The notes beneath the pieces were generated by a model. It had not been told where the DNA came from. It did no database searches and saw nothing but the letters and a program-made list of their open reading frames with translations. This document shows positions 27,146-36,349 of a stretch of 64,000 bases of DNA, in pieces (within the stretch, counting starts at the first letter, position 1; every line of letters starts with the position of its first letter). The DNA is taken from positions 1 through 64,000 of the forward strand of contig JAPLDH010000076.1 of NCBI GenBank assembly GCA_026391355.1, in the 5' to 3' direction. The position numbers and the translations under genes are program-made. This DNA is from Bacteroidota bacterium. Its GTDB lineage: Bacteria; Bacteroidota; Bacteroidia; Bacteroidales; FEN-979.

Positions 27146-27177
27146 GTGACAAGGTGACAGAGTGACAAAGTGACAAA
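27146..27177. repeat. Octamer tandem repeats GTGACAAA
   Basis: Four units: gtgacaag, gtgacaga, gtgacaaa, gtgacaaa, beginning 2 nt after the response-regulator stop. Confidence 0.85.
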
Positions 27178-27195
27178 GCAGAAAATCCAAGTCCT

Positions 27196-27234
27196 TTATC
27201 CGGTTGCAGCCCTTTTCCTTCCTTCCTAATTTTG
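27196..27234 (+). promoter_or_regulatory. Promoter with TTATCCGGTTG at -33, copy 2
   Basis: TTATCCGGTTG (27196-27206), exactly 20 nt, then TAATTTTG (27227-27234), a full TAnnTTTG box. The start codon of the S74 protein is 27 nt on. Confidence 0.78.
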
Positions 27235-27261
27235 ACTAAACATTCATTAACTCACTTTGCC

Positions 27262-28639
27262 ATGAAAAACCTCATCGCTGCTTTTTTGTTTTTTTCCCTT
27301 TTAGTTAATGCTGCGATCGCCCAGGTGGGCATTAATACCGATGGCACTTCACCCGATCCATCCGCCATGCTTGATGTGAAGAGCACTTCAAAAGGCATCC
27401 TGATCCTAAGAATGACCCAGTCCGAACGGGATGTCATCTCTACTCCTGCCAAAGGATTAATGATTTTTCAAACGGACAATACGCCCGGGTTTTATTATAA
27501 TTCAGCCACGTCATCAAATTCCTGTCTGGACAATGGTTGGCGGCAGCGGCAGTGGCTGGAGCCTGACCGGCAATAGCGGCACCGATGCCGGTACAAGTTT
27601 TATCGGGACCACCGATATTATGCCCCTGACATTCAGGGTAAACAATCAGCAGGCTGGAAAAATTGATTATGCGTTATTCAACACATCGCTGGGTTATAAA
27701 GCGCTCTCTTCAACCACAACAGGACATTCAAATGTAGCATATGGGACAAATGCTTTGTTTCAAAATACCACCCGCAGCAACTTAGTAGCCATTGGCGATT
27801 CAGCGCTTTATAATAATGGATTGGGGGTTGTTTCAGCATGGGATGCAACTGGAAATACCGCTGTCGGGTCAAAAGCGCTTTTTGAAAATACCTCAGGATA
27901 CGACAATACTGCCAATGGCTATGGTGCCCTTCATGCCAATTCAACAGGAATCGAAAACACAGTCACAGGAGTGAATGCCATGGTAAATAACACTACAGGC
28001 ACCTCTGGCACTGCTATTGGCACTTATGCCCTCAGCAACAGTATCGGGGGTACCAACCTGACCGGTATCGGATGGAATGCCAATGTGGTTAATGGCTACA
28101 TGGATGACGCCAATGCCATCGGGTTTAACGCGCTCGTCAATGCTAACGGCACCACAATGATAGGCGATATCTGGCAAAACCAAATTGGAGGATGGTGTGG
28201 ATGGACCAACTATTCCGATGGAAGATTCAAGACCGATGTAAAAGAAGATGTGAAGGGGCTCGGGTTTATTTTAATGCTGCGTCCGGTGACCTACAACTTT
28301 GAGAACCGTAAACTTGAAGAGTACCTGATCAGCAATTTTTCCGATAGTGTAAAACAACGTTACCGGGATAGTAAACATCCGGGTTTCAATGCTTCACGGA
28401 AAACCGGGTTTGTTGCCCAGGAAGTGGAAACAACCGCCAAATTCGTAGGGTACGACTTCGATGGAGTACATGTACCTGCAAATGAAAATGACACTTACAG
28501 CCTCGCGTATGAAGCGTTTGTCGTACCGCTCGTAAAAGCCGTGCAGGAACAGCAGGAGATGATCGATGAGCTGAAAAAAGAGAATGCAGCACTCAAAGCC
28601 CGGATGGAGGCTCTTGAATCGAAGCTGAATGGAAAATAG
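27262..28639 (+). pseudogene. Secreted tail-fiber-like protein with S74 chaperone domain, frameshifted
   Basis: The N-terminal frame starts at 27262 (signal peptide MKNLIAAFLFFSLLVNAAIA, then VGINTDGTSPDPSAMLDVKS) and runs out near 27576; the second frame, from about 27523, continues as VWTMVGGSGSGWSLTGNSG and so on. One extra base around 27521-27523 explains the shift. The second part has Asn/Gly-rich head repeats (LGYKALSSTTTGHSNVAYG), an S74 intramolecular chaperone (WTNYSDGRFKTDVKEDV to about 28530) and a C-terminal coiled coil. S74 proteins usually form trimeric fibers. It may be a true lesion or an assembly error. Confidence 0.8.
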
Positions 28640-28665
28640 AACTACAAATGCCGAGTTTTCTCCGA

Positions 28666-28748
28666 AAAACCTTCCAGGTTTGAATCAATACAGTAGGACT
28701 ATATTATCTGTCTGTAATTATGTTTATTAGCAAAACCTGGAAGGTTTT
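28666..28748 (+). terminator. Long hairpin between the two secreted-protein genes
   Basis: Perfect 16-bp arms aaaaccttccaggttt (28666-28681) and aaacctggaaggtttt (28733-28748) enclose a 51-nt loop, just after the S74 gene. It could terminate or insulate transcription before the next promoter, but there is no clear T-run after it. Confidence 0.6.
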
Positions 28749-28771
28749 ACAGTAGTGTAAAACCCATACCT

Positions 28772-28810
28772 TTATCCGGTTGCCCATCCTTTTCATCCTC
28801 CCTAACTTTG
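28772..28810 (+). promoter_or_regulatory. Promoter with TTATCCGGTTG at -33, copy 3
   Basis: TTATCCGGTTG (28772-28782), exactly 20 nt, then TAACTTTG (28803-28810), a full -7 box. The sequence between is also alike in copies 2 and 3 (a CCTTTTC-rich stretch). Confidence 0.78.
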
Positions 28811-28832
28811 ACCCATGTTCAATACCCATATT

Positions 28833-31800
28833 ATGAAAAAAACAGTTCTCCTTTCCGTACTATTTCTGTTCACAGGAATCGCATATGCCCAGATCACAAG
28901 AACAGTAGGAACCGGCGGGAATTATGCAACGCTTAAACTGGCGTTTGATTCCATCAATGCCGGAACCCTCACAGGAGATGTCACCCTGAATATTATTTCG
29001 GATATTACGGATAATAATTCTGCCGTCCTGTATGGTTCAGGAACGGGGGCTTCATCCTATACCTCCGTGCTGATCGAGCCAACCGGATTACCGCCAGACG
29101 GAAACTGGACATTGACGGCCAATATCAATCTGTCCATCATCGACCTTGACGGGGCCCAGAATGTGACCATCAACGGACAGCTTGATGGTGCGAGTTGGGA
29201 ACAGAACCTTTATCTGGTCAATAATGGAGCGACTAACCAGGGAGAAGTCATCGTTTTCCGGGGAAATGCAATTTATAATACAGTCGAATATTGTCACCTT
29301 ACCTGCAATAATTTAACCTCCAGCGGGGCTGTTAATTTCGCTTTAGGGTCATCGTCAACCCAGGGGAATAGCCATAACCTCATCGATCATTGTGACATAT
29401 CCCGGACTTTGACGGGTGGAATGAACAATGGGATCACTTCCACAAGTAGCTGGAATACCAACAACGTCATCATGAGTTGTAAAATCTATGACTGGCGTGT
29501 GGTGGGTATCAATTTAAGCCCCAATTGCGGACGCGGATGGATCATCGGGGGATCAAGTGAATTGGGAGGAAATCATTTTTATCAGACATCCACTTTCTCT
29601 TCCCCCGGTGAGCATTACGCGATAAAAGTCACAGACAGCGACAGCGTTGCGATCACAGGCAATTACATCGGGGGTGGAAGCCCCTACTGTGGCATACCGG
29701 AATGGACCAATACCAACACTACGGATGCATCCTATGGGATCTACGTGTCGGGAACCTCCGGGGCCGACACCTTTTACATCAATTCAAACAGGATCCATAA
29801 TATGGGTTTTTCGGGACCTGGATATACCGCTATCGAAGTTCATGGGACCAAGCTGTCCATCGGAAATTATGGCCCGAATCAAATTGGAGGAAATAGCTCC
29901 TACTCTGAAATTAAAATGAACGGAACAGGTTATCTGATGGGGATACATGCCTGGGCTGATGCCGGCGCTCCTGATTTCAACATCTCCAATAACGTGGTCC
30001 AGCAACTTAAGATCAATAATACATCCAATTCCCAACCCGTAACAGGAATTTCATTGTCAAGCAGCATGAACGGGACCCTGATGGCTATTGAAAACAATGT
30101 TGTCCAGGACATCCGTTCCAACGGAAATTCAACTGCATTAGCCGTGAGGGGCATTGGTGTCACTGCAAACTATTCAACATTCTCACTATCCGGAAATGTG
30201 ATCAGCCGGCTGACCGAGTCAAACGGGGGAGGGAATGCTGCAAAGGTGAAAGGCATTACACTGGATGCAGATAATTCCAACATTACCCTTTCAAGAAATC
30301 AGATCACAGAGATGAGGAACAACTGTACAGGCTCCACAGGGAATGCGGAAATAGTCGGGATCCAGGTCTATTACCTGAATGGGAACATCACTGCCTCAAA
30401 CAACATGATCTCCATTACGAATGACGAGAATACCAATGACATCAATATATACGGGATATGGGACCAGGGAATCTCAGGAACCGGGTTTGGAGTTCACCAC
30501 TACTATTTCAATTCAATTTATATCGGCGGAATGACCATCGGATATGGGGCTGCTGCCTGCTACAGGCGTGATGCCGATCTGGCGTCAGTTCTTGTCAACA
30601 ACGTTTTTTTCAATGACCGTTTCAGCATCGACCCGGCGAAAACCCTTGCCATGATCGTCAATTCCAATAACAGTACCTACATTTCGAGCAACCATAATGA
30701 CTTGTTCACAAGAGATGCAGATTATGTATGTTCAGCAGACGGAGGATCGACAGCGCTTTCATTGGCAAGCTGGAAAACTGCTTTCACCCCGAACACGGAC
30801 CTTGCTTCCCGGAACCTCTATCCAAAATTCACCTCCCACACCGATCTTCGCATCATCGGGAATGCTTACCTGGATAACATGGGAGATCCGTCGACCGGGA
30901 TCTACGATGATATCGACTGGATCACACGAAGCGGCCTGACCCCTGATCCCGGCATCAGTGAATTCAGCTATAACTCATATACCGTGGGTACCGGCGGTGA
31001 CTTTGTTTCCCTGAAACATGCATTTGACCGCATCAATGATGGTACGATAACAGGGAATATCCAGCTCGAGATCATCTCAGATATCTCTTTTTTCAATCAT
31101 GATTCAGTTTGTGAACTTCATGCAAGCGGAACCGGAACTCCCGCTTCGGATTATTCCCAGGTTCTCATTCAGCCGGGAGGGACCCTTTTACCACCCACCA
31201 CCTTATCCTGGAGGATGTACCTTGAACGGACAGGGCCGATAATCATCCTTGACGGCGCTGCCAATGTTACCTTCGACGGAAGGATCCAGGGGGCGACCAC
31301 CGGACGAAACCTGGCACTGGAAAACCTAGGCGTTTATCATGACAATGGCGAAGTGGTCCGATTCCAGAACGGGGCAAATTCAAATACCATCAAAAATTGT
31401 GTTATCATAGCAGAGAACCAGGGAATCTTCGGGGCGATCCATTTCGGGAGTTCAGGCGCCAGTATTTCAGGGAACAGCTATAATACTATTGAAAACTGTG
31501 ATATTAGTCCGGGAAGCGAGAAGTTGCGAAATGCTATTTATTGCGATTCCACCGAACACAACAATAACTGGAACATTATCAGGAATTGCAATATTTATAA
31601 CTGGACGGATCATGGAATATTAATATCCCGGCCCATCTTACCGGGCGACGGCTGGGTTGAATACGGGAATGATTCATGGTGGATCACCGGGAACAGCTTT
31701 TATCGCAGCGATTCGGATATTCCTGACAGAGGAGTTGCTATCGAACTGCAAAAGGGGAATTCGCATCAGATCCTGAATAATTTTATCGGGGGTACCGAAC

Positions 31801-33272
31801 CAGGGGCAAATGGGGCAAGTTCCAGCATCTCCTCTGGCATTACTGTGATGGGCACCTACTATAATTATCCCGGCCTGCCGGATTACATCGAGGGAAATAT
31901 CATCAGAAGGATCCACTCCTCTGTCTTCAAAGGAATTTATGTTTTAGCCCAGAATGTGGATATAGGAAGTGTACAGGGGAATATAATTGGTGACAGCCTG
32001 CTGGCTGATGCAGTATGGTGCAATGGCCCCGGCACTTTTGGGATCTATATTCTGAATCACCTGGATAATGTCGCCAATATCCGGAATAATATGGTCGCCA
32101 ACATGGTGGACTCGGCATGGAGTGATGGGGACGCCCTTGTCGGGATCGGTACGATCCGCAATGGAACCGCCTCCTTTATCGGGTGCAACGGCGAAATATC
32201 AAACAACCGGATCTTTGCCCTCAAGGACATGTGTGCCACAACTATATATAATGGCACCTATCTGCCGGCACATCCCAAAGTCTTCGGAATAATAGCCAAA
32301 GGAAAGAACCTCACAGTGAGGAACAATAAGATATATGATTTGAGGGTTGAGCTTTCACTGTGGCCTGAAGTAAATGATACAGTCGTCGGGATCGCGACAG
32401 AATCGCACCCCGGTAGTTATTATGACAGTTGCATGATCTACAACAATATGATTTCACTTGGTTCCCATTCATCCAATTGTTTAATGGAATCGCACATTGG
32501 TTTATTGGAAACCTCTATAGGACAGGGGCATAATTACTACTATTACAATTCTGTGTACATCAATGGAGCCTGTGTTGGCAATGAGAATTCAACCTTTTGC
32601 TTTTTAAAGAAGAGTTATGCGGGTAGCTTTACAGCGAATATCTATAATAATTTATTTATCAACAGTCGGGTTTCGATTTATACGGGTTGGGGCAGAGGGA
32701 ACTATGCCATCGGTTCCGGTGATAATGCCGGTGTGTACAGCAATCATAATGACCTTTATTCAGGTACCCCTGCCTATCTGGGTACAGTTCATGCCGGCCA
32801 ATACCCGCTCAGCTTTGAGGGTTGGCAATCTGCATTTTTGCACCCGGTGGATCAACTTTCAGTCTCCATCCTTCCTTCCTTTGTATCCACTGCAAACGAC
32901 CTGCGTTGTACCGGGCCTGAAGATCTGGATAACCTGGGTATCTGTATTGACGGGATCCATGATGACATTCTTGGAAATGTGAGGCAAAATCCACCCGATA
33001 TGGGGATCAATGAATTTGATGTAAAAATTTATAAGACATGGCTGGGCTTGTTTCCTTACTGGGATACTCCCTTAAACTGGTCACCTGCGGGTCTGCCAAC
33101 GGCTTCGGATAATGTAAGACTTACTCCCGGGATTAATTACAATCCCACGATCCGCAACCCGGGCGCAATATGCAAGGATCTGCTGATTGAACCGGATGTT
33201 CACCTTTCCACAAACCCCGGTACATCGCTCGATATCATGGGAGTTTTCGTTCTGGTAAAATACTGCCCGTGA
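28833..33272 (+). CDS. Large secreted right-handed beta-helix protein, possibly truncated
   Basis: The ATG at 28833 gives a signal peptide (MKKTVLLSVLFLFTGIAYA); another ATG six codons upstream is less suitable. The 1479-aa protein consists of two related halves, each opening with a similar segment: TVGTGGNYATLKLAFDSIN near residue 25 and TVGTGGDFVSLKHAFDRIN near residue 718. Each holds many parallel beta-helix coils with Asn ladders (NLIDHCDIS, NTIENCDIS). Proteins of this type are usually exported by T9SS with a C-terminal sorting domain, but this one stops at VLVKYCP soon after a plug-like region and lacks one. It may be truncated. Confidence 0.75.
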   Translation: MKKTVLLSVLFLFTGIAYAQITRTVGTGGNYATLKLAFDSINAGTLTGDVTLNIISDITDNNSAVLYGSGTGASSYTSVLIEPTGLPPDGNWTLTANINLSIIDLDGAQNVTINGQLDGASWEQNLYLVNNGATNQGEVIVFRGNAIYNTVEYCHLTCNNLTSSGAVNFALGSSSTQGNSHNLIDHCDISRTLTGGMNNGITSTSSWNTNNVIMSCKIYDWRVVGINLSPNCGRGWIIGGSSELGGNHFYQTSTFSSPGEHYAIKVTDSDSVAITGNYIGGGSPYCGIPEWTNTNTTDASYGIYVSGTSGADTFYINSNRIHNMGFSGPGYTAIEVHGTKLSIGNYGPNQIGGNSSYSEIKMNGTGYLMGIHAWADAGAPDFNISNNVVQQLKINNTSNSQPVTGISLSSSMNGTLMAIENNVVQDIRSNGNSTALAVRGIGVTANYSTFSLSGNVISRLTESNGGGNAAKVKGITLDADNSNITLSRNQITEMRNNCTGSTGNAEIVGIQVYYLNGNITASNNMISITNDENTNDINIYGIWDQGISGTGFGVHHYYFNSIYIGGMTIGYGAAACYRRDADLASVLVNNVFFNDRFSIDPAKTLAMIVNSNNSTYISSNHNDLFTRDADYVCSADGGSTALSLASWKTAFTPNTDLASRNLYPKFTSHTDLRIIGNAYLDNMGDPSTGIYDDIDWITRSGLTPDPGISEFSYNSYTVGTGGDFVSLKHAFDRINDGTITGNIQLEIISDISFFNHDSVCELHASGTGTPASDYSQVLIQPGGTLLPPTTLSWRMYLERTGPIIILDGAANVTFDGRIQGATTGRNLALENLGVYHDNGEVVRFQNGANSNTIKNCVIIAENQGIFGAIHFGSSGASISGNSYNTIENCDISPGSEKLRNAIYCDSTEHNNNWNIIRNCNIYNWTDHGILISRPILPGDGWVEYGNDSWWITGNSFYRSDSDIPDRGVAIELQKGNSHQILNNFIGGTEPGANGASSSISSGITVMGTYYNYPGLPDYIEGNIIRRIHSSVFKGIYVLAQNVDIGSVQGNIIGDSLLADAVWCNGPGTFGIYILNHLDNVANIRNNMVANMVDSAWSDGDALVGIGTIRNGTASFIGCNGEISNNRIFALKDMCATTIYNGTYLPAHPKVFGIIAKGKNLTVRNNKIYDLRVELSLWPEVNDTVVGIATESHPGSYYDSCMIYNNMISLGSHSSNCLMESHIGLLETSIGQGHNYYYYNSVYINGACVGNENSTFCFLKKSYAGSFTANIYNNLFINSRVSIYTGWGRGNYAIGSGDNAGVYSNHNDLYSGTPAYLGTVHAGQYPLSFEGWQSAFLHPVDQLSVSILPSFVSTANDLRCTGPEDLDNLGICIDGIHDDILGNVRQNPPDMGINEFDVKIYKTWLGLFPYWDTPLNWSPAGLPTASDNVRLTPGINYNPTIRNPGAICKDLLIEPDVHLSTNPGTSLDIMGVFVLVKYCP

Positions 33273-33305
33273 ATCCAGTGAACAGAGAAAAACGAATAGT
33301 TATTT

Positions 33306-33398
33306 CCCGAATGCCTTAAACAACTGTCCAAAGAGGTTTAGCGCATTGGCCACAACCTGTTCATTTTCCACGGGGATCTTCAGGTATGTTTTGCAGGA
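33306..33398 (-). other. In-frame codons after the helicase stop, possible lost C-terminal tail
   Basis: Just past the TAA of the helicase gene the same frame stays open to about 33306, with sequence such as KTYLKIPVENEQVVANALNL then FGQLFKAFGK and a stop. It has protein-like composition but no ATG, GTG or TTG start at its beginning. It could be the original C-terminus cut off by a nonsense change, a gene remnant, or chance. Nothing else is seen in 33273-33407. Confidence 0.3.
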
Positions 33399-33407
33399 GG
33401 CAGATTT

Positions 33408-36236
33408 TTACCACCCCAACCTCTCTCTTCTCTGCTTATCTTTCTCTAACTTTTTTTTCCATTCTTCTATCTCTTTCTTTTGCTTTTCAAGGGAATGTGC
33501 CTTGATCTCCTCCACGTTAATGTCCTGGGTTTCCACAATGTTGTTCACAGGTTCCCATTCGCCGCCATGCCAGATTTGCAGATCCGGATTGAGGATGTAT
33601 GTCCCGCGGTCAATGCGCAAAAAGAGTTTTTTATTGTAGGGATTGTTGCTGCCGGTTTCGTTCCTGGCAAGCACTGCCAGCCAATACTCCCGTTTTTTAC
33701 GGAAAACCGGCAGTACGGTTTCCGGGAAATATTGAAGGTTCACGAGCAGATCGTCGGTTTTAATCCCAAGTGATTGAAAATAACGTTTGGTTTGTTGGAT
33801 GGCGGATTGAATAGCAATAAAGAGATGTACCATCAGGAACTCGATCTTGTGCGGATCAATCTTGATCAGAGAGCCTCCAACCTGGATCTTTAGCGAATCG
33901 GTTAGTAAGAGCGGATAGATTTTTCCCAACTTGCTTTTTGCATATTCGGGCATCAAAAATGCCTGTCGTAGTGCAATCTGAACGGGTGTTTTATGAAAAG
34001 TATCGGCAAGTTCAGGATTTGCGCCATTTTCAAGCAGGGCTACCGTAATCTTGACAGCTCCTGAAAATACGGCTGCAAGCAGTGGAGTGAAATTATGGAC
34101 ATCGCGGTAATCGATGCCATACCGGTTCACCTCCTGAACAATCATCTTCAGGTTATCTTCCTTGTAATAGTGATAATATTTGCGAAATATGGAACCGCGC
34201 TCTGTCTCGTAATTTTCGGCACGTCGGTATTTCAGTCCGGCAAGTTTTTCAAGGATCAGCGACTGGTTATGGATCAATGCAAAATCGAAAAGCCGGTCCT
34301 TTGACTTCTTATTAAAGTTCTCCGGATCAAGCGCCTCTTTTTTAACGGCCAGATAACGCTCATAAGTCATCGGTTCCCAGTTGGGCGTTGAGGTGATCAG
34401 GATATTTTTACGGATTGCTTCGGCCTGTTCAGTCTTCCCCTGCATATCCAGCCGCCGGGCTTCCCTCTTCCAGTCATCTGACGAGGATACTTCCTCCCTG
34501 ATGATCCTTTCCTTTGAATCCTCCTGGATACCCAATAACCTGATCAGCTTATGCCCGCGGGTCTGCTCCACGATATAAACATTCTTCACGGCACGGGTGA
34601 TGGCAACATAGAGGGAGTTGATATAGAACTTATAAACATCAAGCGATTTATCGGATTTGTCCCTCCCCCGCGCATATACCAGACTGTCACCGGTCAGCGC
34701 TTCCTGTGTCACCCCATCGCAAACATTGTTGTATTCAGAGGCATTGTCGGAAATGAAGTTGTAAAGGATGATATTTTCATATTCAAGTCCCTTGGATTCC
34801 TGAACCGAGAAAAGCAGGGGTGAGGGAAACAGGGAACGAGCTTTTGACTTATCTTCATTACGCAGTACCAATACGGCATAGTTGACCGACATACGTGTTT
34901 TCCTTGCAAGGTCTGAAACTGTTTTTCCCTTCTCCTCCAGAAAAACCATTTCCCCTTCCGTTTGAGAGACAGTTGAAACGAGATAGTTGCTCTCCTTATC
35001 CAGAGAACCGAAACGGGCATTCTTGATCTTCAGCAGGCGGTTAGCGAGGCTTGAGATAGCAGGACTGTTACGATAATTGGCATGAAGGATCCTGATCTCA
35101 TTTCCCTTTACCTCTTGCTGATAAAACATACTTTTGAGATGCGACCAGGAGAAGAAATTGGGATGGACCACCTGGTTGGCATCGCCGCAAAGGATGAAAT
35201 TCAACGACTTTTTCAGGGATTTCAGGATCAGGTACAACTGGATATTTGTGAAATCCTGTACCTCGTCCACTACAATGTAATCGTAGAAGGGCTGGCAAAC
35301 CTGCAACAGGTGATGGGAATAGATATTGATGTCGTAGGAGTGGTTTTCTTTCAGGAAGAGCAGGTACTTTTCAAAAAGGTTGTAAACTCTTTCACGTTCT
35401 TCTGCCAGAAAAATAGATTGTTTGACACCCAGCCCAAGGTAATCCTCCCGTGTAAGATATTCCTTCGAGATATCCAGTCCGGTGATAACCCCCCGGAACT
35501 CCTCAAATACCGAATGGGCATCAGTGAGGCGGGTAGCCTGCCTGTATCCCAGAAACCACACATAAAAGACCCTGAAATCCACCTCTTTCCCTTCCGGGAT
35601 CCGGATCGATTCAACAAATTCTTTATAGGAAAGTAAATCCACCTCCTGATGTTCATTGTCATAATGGTTGGCATAGTACCATCGGGATGAATTTTCGGCG
35701 AGATATGCGGAGAGTGTCACATAAAGCACCCGGCCGGGAAGGGTTTTGATCCGTTCGAGGGTCAGGGCTGTTTTACCGCTTCCTGCCGAACCAATAACAA
35801 TCTGTGGCAAGGGAAAGTTAAGTATCTCCTCCTGTTGATCATCAAAGGAAAGGATCTTATCCAGCAGGTGGAATTTAGGAAAGCGCCTGTTGACATAAGT
35901 CAGGGAGACCTGATCGGCGGCAGGCAGTTCGCGGGCGTTTTGCAACGGTAGAAGTTTCGATTCGTCAATTTCAGCCCCGCGCAGGAATCGGGATTTACTG
36001 TAATCGTGATGTAAGATGATCTCCAGTAACAGTAGAAAGGTTTGGCCGTCGTACCTGGCGAACCGGAATAGCAGACGGTTTTCATGATCCAGCCGTGCCC
36101 GGTAAAACAGGGTTCCGGCCATTTTCTTCACCTCCGCTGCTGCAAAGTTGCCGGCTGCAAGTTCTTCGACCGTTTTATCAAATTGCTTCCGGAGTTTTCC
36201 AGGGTTAAGGTCGTTTATAAAAAGTATTTCGTGCAT
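33408..36236 (-). CDS. RelE-like head + UvrD-type helicase + ankyrin repeat protein
   Basis: The 942-aa protein has three parts. Residues about 1-95 resemble a RelE/ParE-type toxin fold (LFRFARYDGQTFLLLLEIIL, HHDYSKSRFLRG). Residues about 125-570 are a superfamily 1 helicase: Walker A GSAGSGKT (149-156), Walker B/DEXX IVVDEVQD (321-328), motif III GDANQVV, motif V/VI ESKGLEYENII and LYVAITRAVKNVYIV. Residues about 710-765 hold ankyrin-type repeats (NFTPLLAAVFSGAVKITVALLENGAN), followed by a charged C-terminal coil. Such fusions suggest nucleic-acid quality control or defence, but the function is not established. A weak -7 box TATTTTTG lies at 36261-36254. Confidence 0.8.
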   Translation of the reverse strand: MHEILFINDLNPGKLRKQFDKTVEELAAGNFAAAEVKKMAGTLFYRARLDHENRLLFRFARYDGQTFLLLLEIILHHDYSKSRFLRGAEIDESKLLPLQNARELPAADQVSLTYVNRRFPKFHLLDKILSFDDQQEEILNFPLPQIVIGSAGSGKTALTLERIKTLPGRVLYVTLSAYLAENSSRWYYANHYDNEHQEVDLLSYKEFVESIRIPEGKEVDFRVFYVWFLGYRQATRLTDAHSVFEEFRGVITGLDISKEYLTREDYLGLGVKQSIFLAEERERVYNLFEKYLLFLKENHSYDINIYSHHLLQVCQPFYDYIVVDEVQDFTNIQLYLILKSLKKSLNFILCGDANQVVHPNFFSWSHLKSMFYQQEVKGNEIRILHANYRNSPAISSLANRLLKIKNARFGSLDKESNYLVSTVSQTEGEMVFLEEKGKTVSDLARKTRMSVNYAVLVLRNEDKSKARSLFPSPLLFSVQESKGLEYENIILYNFISDNASEYNNVCDGVTQEALTGDSLVYARGRDKSDKSLDVYKFYINSLYVAITRAVKNVYIVEQTRGHKLIRLLGIQEDSKERIIREEVSSSDDWKREARRLDMQGKTEQAEAIRKNILITSTPNWEPMTYERYLAVKKEALDPENFNKKSKDRLFDFALIHNQSLILEKLAGLKYRRAENYETERGSIFRKYYHYYKEDNLKMIVQEVNRYGIDYRDVHNFTPLLAAVFSGAVKITVALLENGANPELADTFHKTPVQIALRQAFLMPEYAKSKLGKIYPLLLTDSLKIQVGGSLIKIDPHKIEFLMVHLFIAIQSAIQQTKRYFQSLGIKTDDLLVNLQYFPETVLPVFRKKREYWLAVLARNETGSNNPYNKKLFLRIDRGTYILNPDLQIWHGGEWEPVNNIVETQDINVEEIKAHSLEKQKKEIEEWKKKLEKDKQRRERLGW

Positions 36237-36349
36237 GGTGGATTATGACGCTTCAAAAATAGAGAAATATTGGAAACCATTCAGTCATGGTTTTTTTCTT
36301 GGATAAAATCCGAAATCAATATTTTGCATTTTACCCTTTTACCATTTGA

